This document shows, in pieces, positions 1 to 8,379 of a stretch of 64,000 nucleotides of DNA; position 1 is the first letter of the stretch; each line of letters begins with the position of its first letter. This DNA is from JBBIUS01 sp037440105 (GTDB taxonomy: Bacteria; Patescibacteriota; Patescibacteriia; XYB2-FULL-38-15). The notes below the pieces were generated by a model that was not told where the DNA came from, did not search any database, and saw only the letters and a program-made list of their open reading frames with translations. Made by a program: the position numbers and the translations under genes. The DNA lies in contig JBBIUS010000001.1 of assembly GCA_037440105.1 (NCBI GenBank), positions 29,789-93,788 of the forward strand, read 5' to 3'.

Positions 1-1419
1 GTCTTGCCATGGCAGTCGACAGCTGGCAAGCGGAGCAACTTTGTCATCTCCTTCGCCTTCACCGCCTAAAAAAACAACCTTTCCAGGGTTGCTCCCAAAA
101 TATTGACCAAAAATTGTAATATAATTTCCTGGCGCACCATTATCTGGCTGGACGCTTGTAATGACCGGCAAATTTGTGCAAACACCGTTCTCGCAGTGAC
201 CGCCGGCGCAATCAAAATCAGAAGTGCAACTTGCTCCTTGGCAGGCGCCGCAGTCAGCTCCGCCGCAGTCGCGGCCAGTTTCATCAGCATCCTGCAAATT
301 ATTAAAACAATGAGCTGCCCGAACTACTACTTCTACGCCAGATGAAGTAGCGCTGTTTGCGTCAACATCGTATGCTTTCACTGCCAGGGTATGCCGCGAA
401 CCAAGCGTTATGCCGGTTGTATCCCAGTCGGCTTTTCCGCTGAATTCGCGGGGTGAACCAGTTGGCGAATCAGTGGCAAACCGATTTCCATCAACCATAA
501 ACTCTAAATAAGAAATACCTGCATCATCAGTTGCTCGCCCTCCAACTTCAACGACTGCATCAGCACTGACCGATTGACCAGAATCAGGTTGAGTAATTTC
601 AACTTCAGGTCCTCTGACATCAACCAAACTGCCGGTTGTAAAAGAAGTCTGGCAGGAAGGCGCCAAGCCGCCACAAACTAAAGCTCGACCGTCGGAGCTT
701 CGTACCTCAGTAGTTAGTTCAACAATATATTCTGTATTTTCTTCAAAACATTTTTTATCATCATTTGGCGGCGGACAGAGAGCAACTGGAGAAAACTCTG
801 CAACATTGTCTGAAACAGAAATTAAACCATCGACCAAACTTTGGTCAGCAGATTTTTTAACTGTGAAATTGCCAGGCGCTTCTAAACTTGCTAAATCAAC
901 ATTTCGATTAAAAACAACTCTAACTGTAACATTGCGAATTGGAAGGCTGCCAGACGGACTAATGCTCCTGACAACAAAAGCCTCAACCGGCAGGCCTGGC
1001 TCACCTCCTGGAGGAATCCCTGGGCCGACCTCACCTCCGGGCGACGCGCCAGTCGCCTCCATTAATCTATTTAAAACAAATTGAGTAATACTAAAAGCAA
1101 AAATAATAATTACAAGACCAATTACTGCGCTTGTTAAAACCTTTTTAGCTTTTGCGATTCGTTCTTCATTGCCGGCGGCTGTCATCCAAACAAAACCGCC
1201 GTACAAAACAATGGCAAAAGCAACAATTCCTAAAAATCCTAAAGCAACCCGGATAATTCGGGCAGCAACAATCCTTGGATCTTGAGTCGGCAGAGCAATT
1301 TCCTCGCCAATTTCGTTAATACCAAGTTCTTGAGCAAAAACGGATTGGACAAATACAAAACCAACCGCAGATAAAAACAGCACCAAGAGAATTTTTAAAA
1401 TTTTCTTTTTCTTCTCCAT
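1..1419 (-). CDS. T4SS-pilin-like membrane anchor with Ig-like/TIG tail (partial)
   Basis: The frame is open to the left edge, so the C-terminus is missing; 473 codons are visible. The N-terminus has a signal-like helix (about residues 8-29) ending in FAQELGINEIGEE. Two membrane helices follow (about 50-75 and 92-112) around the loop GNEERIAKAKK, a pattern resembling the type IV secretion pilin family of Patescibacteria. After a Gly/Pro linker come Ig-like domains (one starting GPEVEITQP), a cysteine-rich stretch with DCGGADCGAC, and an IPT/TIG-like domain (ITSVQPDNGAPGNYITIFG). The start ATG at 1419 matches the start of the next gene, whose first 110 residues are close in sequence. A surface-exposed or pilus-associated role is inferred only. 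Confidence 0.8.
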   Translation of the reverse strand, partial: MEKKKKILKILLVLFLSAVGFVFVQSVFAQELGINEIGEEIALPTQDPRIVAARIIRVALGFLGIVAFAIVLYGGFVWMTAAGNEERIAKAKKVLTSAVIGLVIIIFAFSITQFVLNRLMEATGASPGGEVGPGIPPGGEPGLPVEAFVVRSISPSGSLPIRNVTVRVVFNRNVDLASLEAPGNFTVKKSADQSLVDGLISVSDNVAEFSPVALCPPPNDDKKCFEENTEYIVELTTEVRSSDGRALVCGGLAPSCQTSFTTGSLVDVRGPEVEITQPDSGQSVSADAVVEVGGRATDDAGISYLEFMVDGNRFATDSPTGSPREFSGKADWDTTGITLGSRHTLAVKAYDVDANSATSSGVEVVVRAAHCFNNLQDADETGRDCGGADCGACQGASCTSDFDCAGGHCENGVCTNLPVITSVQPDNGAPGNYITIFGQYFGSNPGKVVFLGGEGEGDDKVAPLASCRLPWQD

Positions 1420-1426
1420 GGATAAT

Positions 1427-1508
1427 TTTGAATCAGGAATTATGAATCATGAATCAGGATTTTCAAAAATTACCCTGATTCCAAATTCCAGATTCATAAT
1501 TCAATAAC
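1427..1508. repeat. Period-7 inverted repeat (GAATCAG/GAATTAT family)
   Basis: The left arm is built of heptads such as GAATCAG, GAATTAT and GAATCAT. The right arm holds the complementary heptads (ATTCCAA, ATTCCAG, ATTCATA), so the tract can fold into an imperfect hairpin. It lies between the two paralogous Ig-domain genes. Related copies lie at 3320-3400, 27292-27385 and 29370-29447. Confidence 0.75.
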
Positions 1509-1509
1509 T

Positions 1510-3312
1510 TTATTTCCACGGCTCGCATCCCGGCGGAAGATTCCCATCTGGTCCAACAATACACTTTTTTCCCCCTCCTGGCCCTTCCGGCTCAAAAAAA
1601 CAGTTTTGATAAACATCTTTTACGCCATGGGTAACGCGAGGATAATACATGACTGTTTCTGGACTAACCAAATTACCATCAGCACAAGTTCCGCCGGTTG
1701 GAATAAAATTCCCATGATAAATCGCGGCCTTTGTTTTGGCTGCCACATCGTCAGGAGAATCTACCGGCGTACCATCTTCTTTCAAATTTATTCCACCTAA
1801 ATAAAACCAAACAGCGCATTCGTCCCTTTGATTATCCTCCAAAATTATGTTTTCTGAATTAAAACTACCAATGCTCATTATCTTCGAAAAAAACATTTCA
1901 ACCGGCACATTAAAGGCCGCACCTGATGTGTTTGGAGAAGGACTGACATTTTCAATTTCTGGCGGGGCTAAATCAATTGTGTTGTTAGTGCTAAAAGAAA
2001 GGCCAAAGTTATCAACTCCTGAAATTTCATCCAAATCTGACCCTTGCGCTGTACCATCTTTGTTGCCGTCCAAAGAATTGCCAGCTGCATCAGTAACCCC
2101 ATCATAAGGCCAAAGAGCCTCTGGCGGCGACTCACTCAAGGTTGCGGCCAAAATCAAAACGTCAATTCTTTCATCACCCGGCAAACAAAAAACATCTCCA
2201 CCGCATGAATTTGTTCCGCATTTATCATTAGTTATAAATTCCACTGTCTTGTATTGATTAGCGATTGACCATCGCCCAGAAATTGGACTGCCATCGGCTT
2301 TTTTAACTTCAATCTTATCAAAAAATGTTGGCCATTCTCCGGTAACTGTTGTCGGGTCCATTGCCTCGTCAAAATTAATTTGAATTAGGGCATTTCGCGC
2401 CACTGTATCTCCTTCATTTGGCCAGACGCTCTCAACTTGCGGCGGGGTTGTGTCAACAAAAGTGCTTACTTCAAAATCCCAAAGGTAACCGCCGCGAAAA
2501 GCGCCGACAAAGGCGTCAGAACCATCGGATTTCCGAATACCTGGCTTCAGAGCCACTGTATACCAAATGTTTTCTGAAGGACTGCCTAAAAGATCGTCTG
2601 GATCAAAAACAAAAGTTTTCAAGTCAGAAGTAAACATCACTTTAACTTGGTTATCTGCCAATGCGTTGATTTCTCCGTCAATTGATTTATAAATTTTTAC
2701 ATTCTCGCTGTTCAAACCACCCCAATCATCAGCCAAATTATCAGGTGTGCCGTTATCATTATAATTGGTTATGATGCTTTCGCGCGTTACTGATTCTCTA
2801 AAAGTAACAATAATTTTTGTATTTCTGCTAACGCCAGTCGCGCCGCGGGCTGGCCAATGACTTTCAATTATTCCATTACCTAAAGAACTAGAAAGTTGCT
2901 CAACAACTGATGGACCGCCGGGAATGCCGGGCCCAAGCACGCCTGTTACTTCTATTAGTTTATTTAAAACAAACTGAGTAATACCAAAAGAAAAGACAAT
3001 AATAATTAAACCAATTAAACCATTAGTTAAAATCTTTTTCGCTTTTGCAATCCGTTCTTCATTGCCGGCTGAGGTCATCCAGGCAAAACCGCCGTACAAA
3101 ACAATTATTAAGGCAATAATTCCTAAAAAACCTAAAGCTGCCCTAATAATTCGGGCAGCAATAATCCGCGGGTCCTCTCCGGGCAAAGTGATTTCTTCAC
3201 CAACTGCATTAATACCAAGTTCTTGAGCGAAAATGGTTTGAATAAATAAAAAACTGGCCGTGAATAAAAACAGTACCAAGAAAATTTTCAAAATTTTCTT
3301 TTTCTTCTCCAT
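1510..3312 (-). CDS. T4SS-pilin-like membrane anchor with Big_5-type Ig domains
   Basis: This 600-residue paralogue of the gene at 1-1419 has the same N-terminal plan: a signal-like helix ending FAQELGINAVGEE, then two membrane helices flanking GNEERIAKAKK. The large exported tail contains at least three bacterial Ig-like repeats of the Big_5 type, recognisable from openings such as HWPARGATGVSRNTKI, VWPNEGDTVARNALI and VSPSPNTSGAAFNVP. Several cysteines (CGTNSCGG, C-terminal CEPWK) could form disulfides. The N-terminal 110 residues are close to the neighbour while the tails differ, which suggests duplication followed by tail divergence. The anchor resembles the T4SS pilin family; its function is unknown. 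Confidence 0.85.
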   Translation of the reverse strand: MEKKKKILKIFLVLFLFTASFLFIQTIFAQELGINAVGEEITLPGEDPRIIAARIIRAALGFLGIIALIIVLYGGFAWMTSAGNEERIAKAKKILTNGLIGLIIIVFSFGITQFVLNKLIEVTGVLGPGIPGGPSVVEQLSSSLGNGIIESHWPARGATGVSRNTKIIVTFRESVTRESIITNYNDNGTPDNLADDWGGLNSENVKIYKSIDGEINALADNQVKVMFTSDLKTFVFDPDDLLGSPSENIWYTVALKPGIRKSDGSDAFVGAFRGGYLWDFEVSTFVDTTPPQVESVWPNEGDTVARNALIQINFDEAMDPTTVTGEWPTFFDKIEVKKADGSPISGRWSIANQYKTVEFITNDKCGTNSCGGDVFCLPGDERIDVLILAATLSESPPEALWPYDGVTDAAGNSLDGNKDGTAQGSDLDEISGVDNFGLSFSTNNTIDLAPPEIENVSPSPNTSGAAFNVPVEMFFSKIMSIGSFNSENIILEDNQRDECAVWFYLGGINLKEDGTPVDSPDDVAAKTKAAIYHGNFIPTGGTCADGNLVSPETVMYYPRVTHGVKDVYQNCFFEPEGPGGGKKCIVGPDGNLPPGCEPWK

Positions 3313-3319
3313 GGATAAT

Positions 3320-3400
3320 TTTGAATCAGGAATTATGAATTAAGAATTATGGAAATAATTTTAAAACCATAATTCCTAATTCCTGTTTCATGATTCCACA
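3320..3400. repeat. Period-7 inverted repeat, second copy of the GAATCAG family
   Basis: The tract begins with the same bases as the copy at 1427 (TTTTGAATCAGGAATTATG) and then diverges. The right arm reads CCATAATTCCTAATTCCTG. Its position upstream of the second Ig-domain gene mirrors the first copy, so the pair may have been duplicated together with the genes. Confidence 0.75.
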
Positions 3401-3404
3401 AATT

Positions 3405-3851
3405 TTATTTCTTCAATATTTCTCTCACAATCTTCCCAACCACTGCTCCTCCTGCCCTTCGAGCCACTTCTTTCATCACCGCGCCCATCACTTTTCCAAA
3501 ATCTTCGGGACCAGTCGCGCCTAATTCTTTTACCTTTTTTTCAACAATCATTTTAATTTCTTCTTCGCTCAATTCTTTTGGCAGATATCTTTTTAAAATT
3601 TCGAGTTCAGCCTCCTCCCTTGCCACTAAATCTTCTCGCTTGCCTTTTTTATACTCCTCAATTGAATCTTTACGCTTTTTGACTTCTTGAGAGATAACTT
3701 TTAAAACATCTTCATCAGTGAACTCTTTTCGCATCGCGGCAATCTCTGCGTTTAAAATAGCAGCATTAAGCAGCCGTAAAGTAGAAATTACGGCTTGGTT
3801 TTTCTCTTTCAAGGCTTGCTTTAAATCGCTTTCAATTTTTTCTTTGAGCAT
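3405..3851 (-). CDS. yqeY: GatB/YqeY domain protein
   Basis: A 148-residue protein of the YqeY family, which matches the C-terminal tRNA-binding tail of the amidotransferase subunit GatB. It shows the typical opening (LKEKIESDLKQALKEKN), the KKRKDSIEEYKKGKREDL stretch, LKRYLPKELSEEEI and the closing GAVVGKIVREIL. The length is normal. It follows rpsU on the same strand with 33 bases between, an arrangement also known from Firmicutes. The biochemical role of free-standing YqeY is not settled; a link to tRNA or translation is inferred from the GatB relation. Confidence 0.9.
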   Translation of the reverse strand: MLKEKIESDLKQALKEKNQAVISTLRLLNAAILNAEIAAMRKEFTDEDVLKVISQEVKKRKDSIEEYKKGKREDLVAREEAELEILKRYLPKELSEEEIKMIVEKKVKELGATGPEDFGKVMGAVMKEVARRAGGAVVGKIVREILKK

Positions 3852-3884
3852 TAAATTGCTTATGATTTGAATTTTAAATTTTGA

Positions 3885-4109
3885 TTATTCTTCTTTTAAT
3901 TTGCCGATTTTCTTTAAATATTCTCTCTTGGCTCTTACTTTCAGCCGCCGCAGAGCACTCTCGCGACACAAATTGCGGCTTTTTTGGCGTTCATGAAATC
4001 TTACTTTCTTGGCTTGGATTAGCCTGCCGCTTTTTAAAACCTTTCTCGAAAACCGGCGAAGCAAACTCTCAAAAGTTTCTCCTTGTTTTCGTTTAACTTC
4101 TTGTCCCAA
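3885..4109 (-). CDS. rpsU: 30S ribosomal protein bS21
   Basis: A small, very basic protein (74 residues from the chosen start) with the bS21 pattern of a short N-terminal sheet region (GETFESLLRRFSRKV) and a long Arg/Lys helix (RFHERQKSRNLCRESALRR). I chose a TTG start at 4109 because AGGTGA lies five bases upstream. A GTG in frame at 4118 would add three residues and place that motif inside the gene. A clear promoter lies at 4162-4190. It is the first gene of the rpsU-yqeY pair. Confidence 0.9.
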   Translation of the reverse strand: MGQEVKRKQGETFESLLRRFSRKVLKSGRLIQAKKVRFHERQKSRNLCRESALRRLKVRAKREYLKKIGKLKEE

Positions 4110-4161
4110 GGTGGTCACCTCACTTTCAAATTTTAAATTGAAAATTAATTATAATTATAAA

Positions 4162-4190
4162 ATTTTAACCTTTTTAAACGGCTCGGTCAA
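4162..4190 (-). promoter_or_regulatory. Sigma-70-like promoter of rpsU-yqeY
   Basis: On the minus strand TTGACC (4190-4185) and TAAAAT (4167-4162) are separated by 17 bases, and the predicted transcript would begin about 45 bases before rpsU. Confidence 0.6.
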
Positions 4191-4250
4191 CCTCATCACA
4201 ACAGCGCAAGATGCTGTCATTTTGTTACACTCACCGCCTCGTGTGTTAAA

Positions 4251-5612
4251 TTAAACATTCGCTAACTTCTTTTTAATCTCAAAAGCCGCCTTTTTGAAAT
4301 TAACAACCTCTTGCGCTCCGCTTTCCATATCTTTTATTATAGCAGTTCCATCAGTCACTTCTTTTTGCCCCAAAAGCAGAACAAATTTTACTCCCAATTT
4401 GTTAGCAAATTCCAATTGCGGTTTAAGCCCATCTTTAGAAAGATTAGAAGCAGGATAAATACCCTCTTTTCTTAACTCTTCAAAAAGCGTTAAAATTTTT
4501 CGCCGAGCGGCCTCCCCCAACTGAGCTAAAAAAACCATTGGTTTCTCAAGTTCAGGTATTGGCAAATTTTTTTTCTTTATTACTTGAAGTATTCTTTCTG
4601 CCCCAAAAGCAAATCCGCAAGCAGGGGTCGGCCTGCCCCCTAAAAATTTTATCAAATCATCATAACGCCCTCCGCCGCCTAAAGAATCCTGTTTTTCCTC
4701 TTCTCTTTCTTCAGAAATAATTTCAAAAACAGTTCGAGTGTAATAATCAAGACCGCGGACCAAGTAAGGGTTTAAATTATAAGGAATGCCAATTTCATCT
4801 AAATATTCTAAAACCTTAACAAAATGGCTTTTGCATTCTTCGCACAGCCAATCAACTATTTGAGGAGCCTCTTCTTTTACACTTTGGCACTTTTCTTCTT
4901 TACAGTCCAAAAGCCGTAAAGGATTTTTAGTCAATCTTTTTTTACAACTATCACAAATTAACTTTTTCTTTGTCTGATAATAATCTATTAGTTCGGCAGT
5001 GTATTTAGACCGGCAGGAAGAACAGCCGATACTATTTATTGAGACAGAGGTATTTAGTCCCAATTCCTTACAAAAATTAAAAGCCAAAATAATTGTTTCT
5101 GCGTCAACCGCAGGATGGCCGTCGCCTAAAATTTCAAAACCTAACTGCCAAAATTGGCGAAGTCTGCCGGCCTGAGGCCGTTCGTGTCTAAACATTGGCC
5201 CATAGTAATAAAGTTTTACTGGCTGAGGCAAATTAATCATTCCGTGCTGAATGTAAGCCCGAGCAATAGAAGCAGTCGCTTCAGGTCTTAAGCAAACTTC
5301 TTCACCTCCTAAATCAACAAAAGAAAACATCTCTTTTTCCACAATGTCGGTATGGGTACCAACAGCCCTAACAAAAAGATTTTTTGCTTCTAAAATAGGG
5401 ACATCAATTTTAGAAAAACCGCTCCCTATAAAAAATTTTTCGGCTTTTCTTTGGAGAAAGAACCAATATTTTTGCTCTCCAGGTAAAATATCTTTCATCC
5501 CGCGCAAAGTCTGGAGTTCTTTTTGAACAACTGGTTTTTTTGAAATTAAAGCTTTTGTTTTTTTTGCCTTTTTAACTTCCTTTGCTTTTTTAATTTTTGG
5601 TTTCCTTGCCAT
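4251..5612 (-). CDS. hisS: Histidyl-tRNA synthetase
   Basis: This class II synthetase (453 residues) charges tRNA-His. It shows QTLRGMKDILPGE at the start of the catalytic core, motif 2 FRHERPQAGRLRQFWQ, the histidine-binding GLDYYTRTVFEI and the GGGGRYDDL region. The C-terminal anticodon-binding domain ends with VVNFKKAAFEI. A cysteine cluster (CSSC, CDSC, DCKEEKC, CEEC) between the motifs is frequent in bacterial HisRS and may bind zinc. About 35 lysine-rich residues precede the core; no internal Met fits better, so the long start is kept. It is a single gene, separated from lepB by 68 bases. Confidence 0.95.
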   Translation of the reverse strand: MARKPKIKKAKEVKKAKKTKALISKKPVVQKELQTLRGMKDILPGEQKYWFFLQRKAEKFFIGSGFSKIDVPILEAKNLFVRAVGTHTDIVEKEMFSFVDLGGEEVCLRPEATASIARAYIQHGMINLPQPVKLYYYGPMFRHERPQAGRLRQFWQLGFEILGDGHPAVDAETIILAFNFCKELGLNTSVSINSIGCSSCRSKYTAELIDYYQTKKKLICDSCKKRLTKNPLRLLDCKEEKCQSVKEEAPQIVDWLCEECKSHFVKVLEYLDEIGIPYNLNPYLVRGLDYYTRTVFEIISEEREEEKQDSLGGGGRYDDLIKFLGGRPTPACGFAFGAERILQVIKKKNLPIPELEKPMVFLAQLGEAARRKILTLFEELRKEGIYPASNLSKDGLKPQLEFANKLGVKFVLLLGQKEVTDGTAIIKDMESGAQEVVNFKKAAFEIKKKLANV

Positions 5613-5680
5613 ATAAGATTAAGTAAAGTTTGTAGGGTTCGTGTCGTCTTATCAAAATATAATTTACCTCATTACACACC

Positions 5681-6301
5681 TTAAAAATTATACTGCGGCG
5701 CCTCAAAAACCTTAATTTTATTAAATGGCCATCCCCTAATCCAAACCTTACCAACAATTAATTTGCGCTGGATCGGACCAAAACTCCGCGAATCATAACT
5801 TGAGAGTCGATTGTCGCCCAAAACAAAATATTCCTCAGGGCCTAAATTAACTGTTTGATTCCCCAGCGTTTTTAAACCTTCTTCTAAGTAAGGTTCATCT
5901 ATCACCATGCCTTTTGGATTTTCTTCATTGTAAATTATTATCTTTTCGTTTGAAATTTCAATTTTTTCGTTTGGAAGTCCTATTATCCTTTTAATAAAAT
6001 ATTGGCTTTTATCTTTTGGATATTTGAAAACAATAATGTCTCCGCGCTTAGGCTCATTAAATCGATAACTTATCTCGTCAATAATCAAATATTCATGGTC
6101 ATAAAAATTTGGCTCCATAGAAGCGCCTTTAACATAAAACGGCTGGATCAAAAAATAACGAATTGGAACAATGATTGCCAGAGAGACTAAAATAACCTTA
6201 ACTATTTCTATAATATACGAAATAATTTTCTTTAATCGGTTTTCGCTTGTTAGTTCAAAACCAATTTGTCCTTTTTTGTCTTGAGAAAAAAATTTAGACA
6301 T
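5681..6301 (-). CDS. lepB: Signal peptidase I
   Basis: A 206-residue type I signal peptidase that cleaves signal peptides from exported proteins at the outer face of the membrane. One membrane helix (about residues 28-52) is followed by the catalytic serine in GASMEPN (Ser61) and the general-base lysine in FIKRIIGLP (Lys104). The conserved box LGDNRLSSYDSRSFGPI closes the active site. The length is normal for the short bacterial form. It probably serves the many exported proteins here, including the carboxypeptidase and the DUF2330 protein. Confidence 0.95.
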   Translation of the reverse strand: MSKFFSQDKKGQIGFELTSENRLKKIISYIIEIVKVILVSLAIIVPIRYFLIQPFYVKGASMEPNFYDHEYLIIDEISYRFNEPKRGDIIVFKYPKDKSQYFIKRIIGLPNEKIEISNEKIIIYNEENPKGMVIDEPYLEEGLKTLGNQTVNLGPEEYFVLGDNRLSSYDSRSFGPIQRKLIVGKVWIRGWPFNKIKVFEAPQYNF

Positions 6302-6370
6302 AATTTAAAAAATTTTCTAATCAATGGACAATGCTGGATTTGAACCAGCGACCCCTGCAATGCCCATGCC

Positions 6371-6474
6371 CCGCACCTTTTATCATGGACGCGGTCCGAT
6401 TCGAACGGACGACCTTTCGGATGTGAACCGAATGCTCTAACCAACTGAGCTACGCGTCCTAATAAAAGGTGCGG
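6371..6474. repeat. 15-base inverted repeats directly flanking the nested tRNA-Val
   Basis: CCGCACCTTTTATCA (6371-6385) and TAATAAAAGGTGCGG (6460-6474) are complementary except for one position. They abut the mature ends of the tRNA-Val exactly on both sides. Together they make a long stem that presents the inner tRNA as a separate fold within the outer tRNA. Confidence 0.85.
6386..6459 (-). tRNA. tRNA-Val (anticodon CAC)
   Basis: It folds completely: acceptor GGACGCG/CGCGTCC, D arm GCTC-AGTTGGTTA-GAGC, anticodon stem TTCGG/CCGAA with loop TTCACAT giving anticodon CAC, variable loop AGGTC, and T arm GTCCG-TTCGAAT-CGGAC. The CCA end is not encoded. It decodes GUG. It lies wholly inside another tRNA gene on the same strand. 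Confidence 0.93.
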
Positions 6475-6553
6475 AGTAAAAGTGCTCTTCCGCTGAGCTA
6501 ATCGTCCAATTGTAATATAAACAACGCGGCTAAAACAATTTTTATTATAATTT

Positions 6554-6583
6554 ATTATAACATAAAAAAATTATAAAATGCAA
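6554..6583 (-). promoter_or_regulatory. Probable promoter of the nested tRNA locus
   Basis: On the minus strand TTGCAT (6583-6578) and TATAAT (6559-6554) are 18 bases apart, with the outer tRNA beginning about 45 bases downstream. A second TATAAT lies at 6549-6544. Confidence 0.5.
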
Positions 6584-6930
6584 CCTTTTATTCTAAAATA
6601 ATCCGAGACACAAAATAGGGCGTCAAAAACAGAAAAACTAAAGAACCAAAAATCAAAAATAGAAAACTTGGATTACGCTCACCCTTTATGACTTTAAAAC
6701 AATTTTGCGGACATATTTTATTTTAAAATAATGCGCCCTTATTTTTGAGTAATTTTTATTTTTGTTGTACAATTAAAAAATTAATGGATGATAATTGAAT
6801 CAAAACCAAAAATCAAAAAATCGTTTGGTATTAAATATTAAAATTTTAATATCTGCCCATTTCGCATTTTCGTAATTTCGTAGGATTATTAATAATCTCA
6901 TAAAACTAAACAGTTAAGGTCTAATCATTA
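6584..6930. other. Intergenic region without a recognisable gene
   Basis: The sequence is very AT-rich with short runs of AAAAATC-like heptads near 6640-6660 and 6803-6820. A weak plus-strand promoter for the LCP gene may be TTGTAC (6765-6770) and TGATAAT (6789-6795). I see no coding frame of note. Confidence 0.4.
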
Positions 6931-8379
6931 ATGAAAATCAATCTTTTAGAGGAAAAAGAAAAGATAGAAAAACCAAGAAGAAAATTTTACGGCAGCGGAT
7001 TTATTGCCGTGTTTTCTATTTTAACTCTTTTATTTTTCTATAATTTAATTTTTGCAAAAAGCTTTTTCAAAATTGGTGTCCCAACCTCAGGAGAAGAACT
7101 TACGCAATGGGTTGAGAAAAAAATAAATTTTTTTGGGAAAATCGGCCTCCTGATAAGAAGTTCTGACAAAGAAATCAGGGGCGAAAAAGAAGGACGCATA
7201 AATATTCTGCTTTTAGGAATGGGCGGCGTTGGGCATGAGGGTACTTACTTAACTGACACCATCATTTTAGTCAGCGTCAAACCAAAAGAAAAAATAGCCA
7301 TGCTTTCTATCCCCCGCGACATGGTTGTCCCTATCCCGGGCTATGGCTGGCGAAAAATTAATAATGCAAACGTTTTTGGAGAGCTGGCAAACCGCGGCAG
7401 CGGCGGAGAATTTACTAAAAATATCATTAGCCAAGTTTTTGAGATTCCCATACATTATTATGTCAGAGTTGATTTTGACGGATTTAAAAAACTCATCGAT
7501 GATTTAGGAGGCGTAGGAATTTATGTCGAAAGAAGTTTTACTGATTATAGTTATCCAACTTCTGATTTTAAATATCAGACTGTTTCATTTCAAAAAGGCT
7601 GGCAAATTATGGACGGGGAAACTGCCTTAAAATTTGTCCGCTCAAGACACGGAACCAACGGCGAAAGTTCTGATTTCGCGAGAAGCAAAAGGCAGCAAAA
7701 AGTTATCTTGGCTTTAAAAGAAAAAATTTTGTCTTTAAGCACCTTAGCAAACCCGCAAAAAATTTACAAAATATATTCAGGATACCAAGAAAATGTAAAA
7801 ACCGATTTTGAAATCTGGGAAGCGCTTCGCTTTGCCAAAATCATTAAAGATATTGAAAACAAAGAAATCATTAATCAGGTCTTAGATGACAGTCCTAACT
7901 CCCCTCTCTACGCAACCAATATTGACGGCGCTTATGTCCTTGTCACGCGAACTGGGGATTTTAGCGAACTTCAGTCTCTTGCCCAAAATATTTTTGAACT
8001 TAAAAACCAAACCGCTCTGCCTGAAGCAAAACCCCTTATAAGAGTAGAAATTCAAAACGGAACAAAGAAAAATGGTCTTGCGGCAAATACTGCTAAAGAA
8101 CTTGAAAAAATAGGTTATGAAGTTGTTAAAATCGGCAACGCCCAAAAACAAAACTATCAAAAAACTCTAATCTACGACTTAACAAAAGGTCAGCGCCTTG
8201 ACGAACTTACTTTTTTGAAGGAAAAGCTTGGTGCTGATATCTCAGTAAGTATTCCAACTTGGCTTTTAAGTTCATTCACCCCTTCTGAAATAACTATTTT
8301 AGATAAAACAAATTTTATAGATTCAAAAACTAAAATTGATTTTCTCATTATTCTTGGAGAAAATGCCAATTATTTCTAA
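6931..8379 (+). CDS. LytR-CpsA-Psr (LCP) family protein
   Basis: A 482-residue membrane-anchored enzyme of the LCP family, which transfers lipid-linked glycopolymers to cell-wall peptidoglycan outside the membrane. One membrane helix lies near residues 23-43. The LCP core carries the expected NILLLGMGG, the DTIILVS strand, SIPRDMVVPIPGYG with its catalytic arginine, KINNANVFG and FVRSRHG. The C-terminal part (VEIQNGTKKNGLA and following) matches the LytR_C domain. The last 17 bases overlap der, so the two are likely cotranscribed. The substrate cannot be read from sequence. Confidence 0.9.
   Translation: MKINLLEEKEKIEKPRRKFYGSGFIAVFSILTLLFFYNLIFAKSFFKIGVPTSGEELTQWVEKKINFFGKIGLLIRSSDKEIRGEKEGRINILLLGMGGVGHEGTYLTDTIILVSVKPKEKIAMLSIPRDMVVPIPGYGWRKINNANVFGELANRGSGGEFTKNIISQVFEIPIHYYVRVDFDGFKKLIDDLGGVGIYVERSFTDYSYPTSDFKYQTVSFQKGWQIMDGETALKFVRSRHGTNGESSDFARSKRQQKVILALKEKILSLSTLANPQKIYKIYSGYQENVKTDFEIWEALRFAKIIKDIENKEIINQVLDDSPNSPLYATNIDGAYVLVTRTGDFSELQSLAQNIFELKNQTALPEAKPLIRVEIQNGTKKNGLAANTAKELEKIGYEVVKIGNAQKQNYQKTLIYDLTKGQRLDELTFLKEKLGADISVSIPTWLLSSFTPSEITILDKTNFIDSKTKIDFLIILGENANYF

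Larger units (their letters stand above)
6325..6507 (-). tRNA. Interrupted outer tRNA gene carrying a nested tRNA
   Basis: The 5' part (6507-6475) gives an acceptor strand GGACGAT, TA, and a D arm GCTC-AGCGGAA-GAGC. The 3' part (6370-6325) gives a T arm GCTGG-TTCAAAT-CCAGC and the acceptor strand ATTGTCC, which pairs with the 5' end with one G-U. The two parts are separated by 104 bases that hold a complete tRNA-Val bounded by inverted repeats. Removing the 104 bases would leave a 79-base RNA, close to tRNA size. I could not derive a convincing anticodon stem or anticodon from the joined ends. It may be a disrupted pseudo-tRNA rather than a functional spliced one. Confidence 0.55.

Noticed and set aside
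1427..1508. Heptad tracts considered as CRISPR arrays
   Set aside because: The units are seven bases with no spacers, and the arms are complementary. No cas gene is in the window.
6371..6474. Group I intron in the outer tRNA
   Set aside because: The insertion is only 104 bases and consists of a tRNA plus inverted repeats, leaving no space for an intron core.
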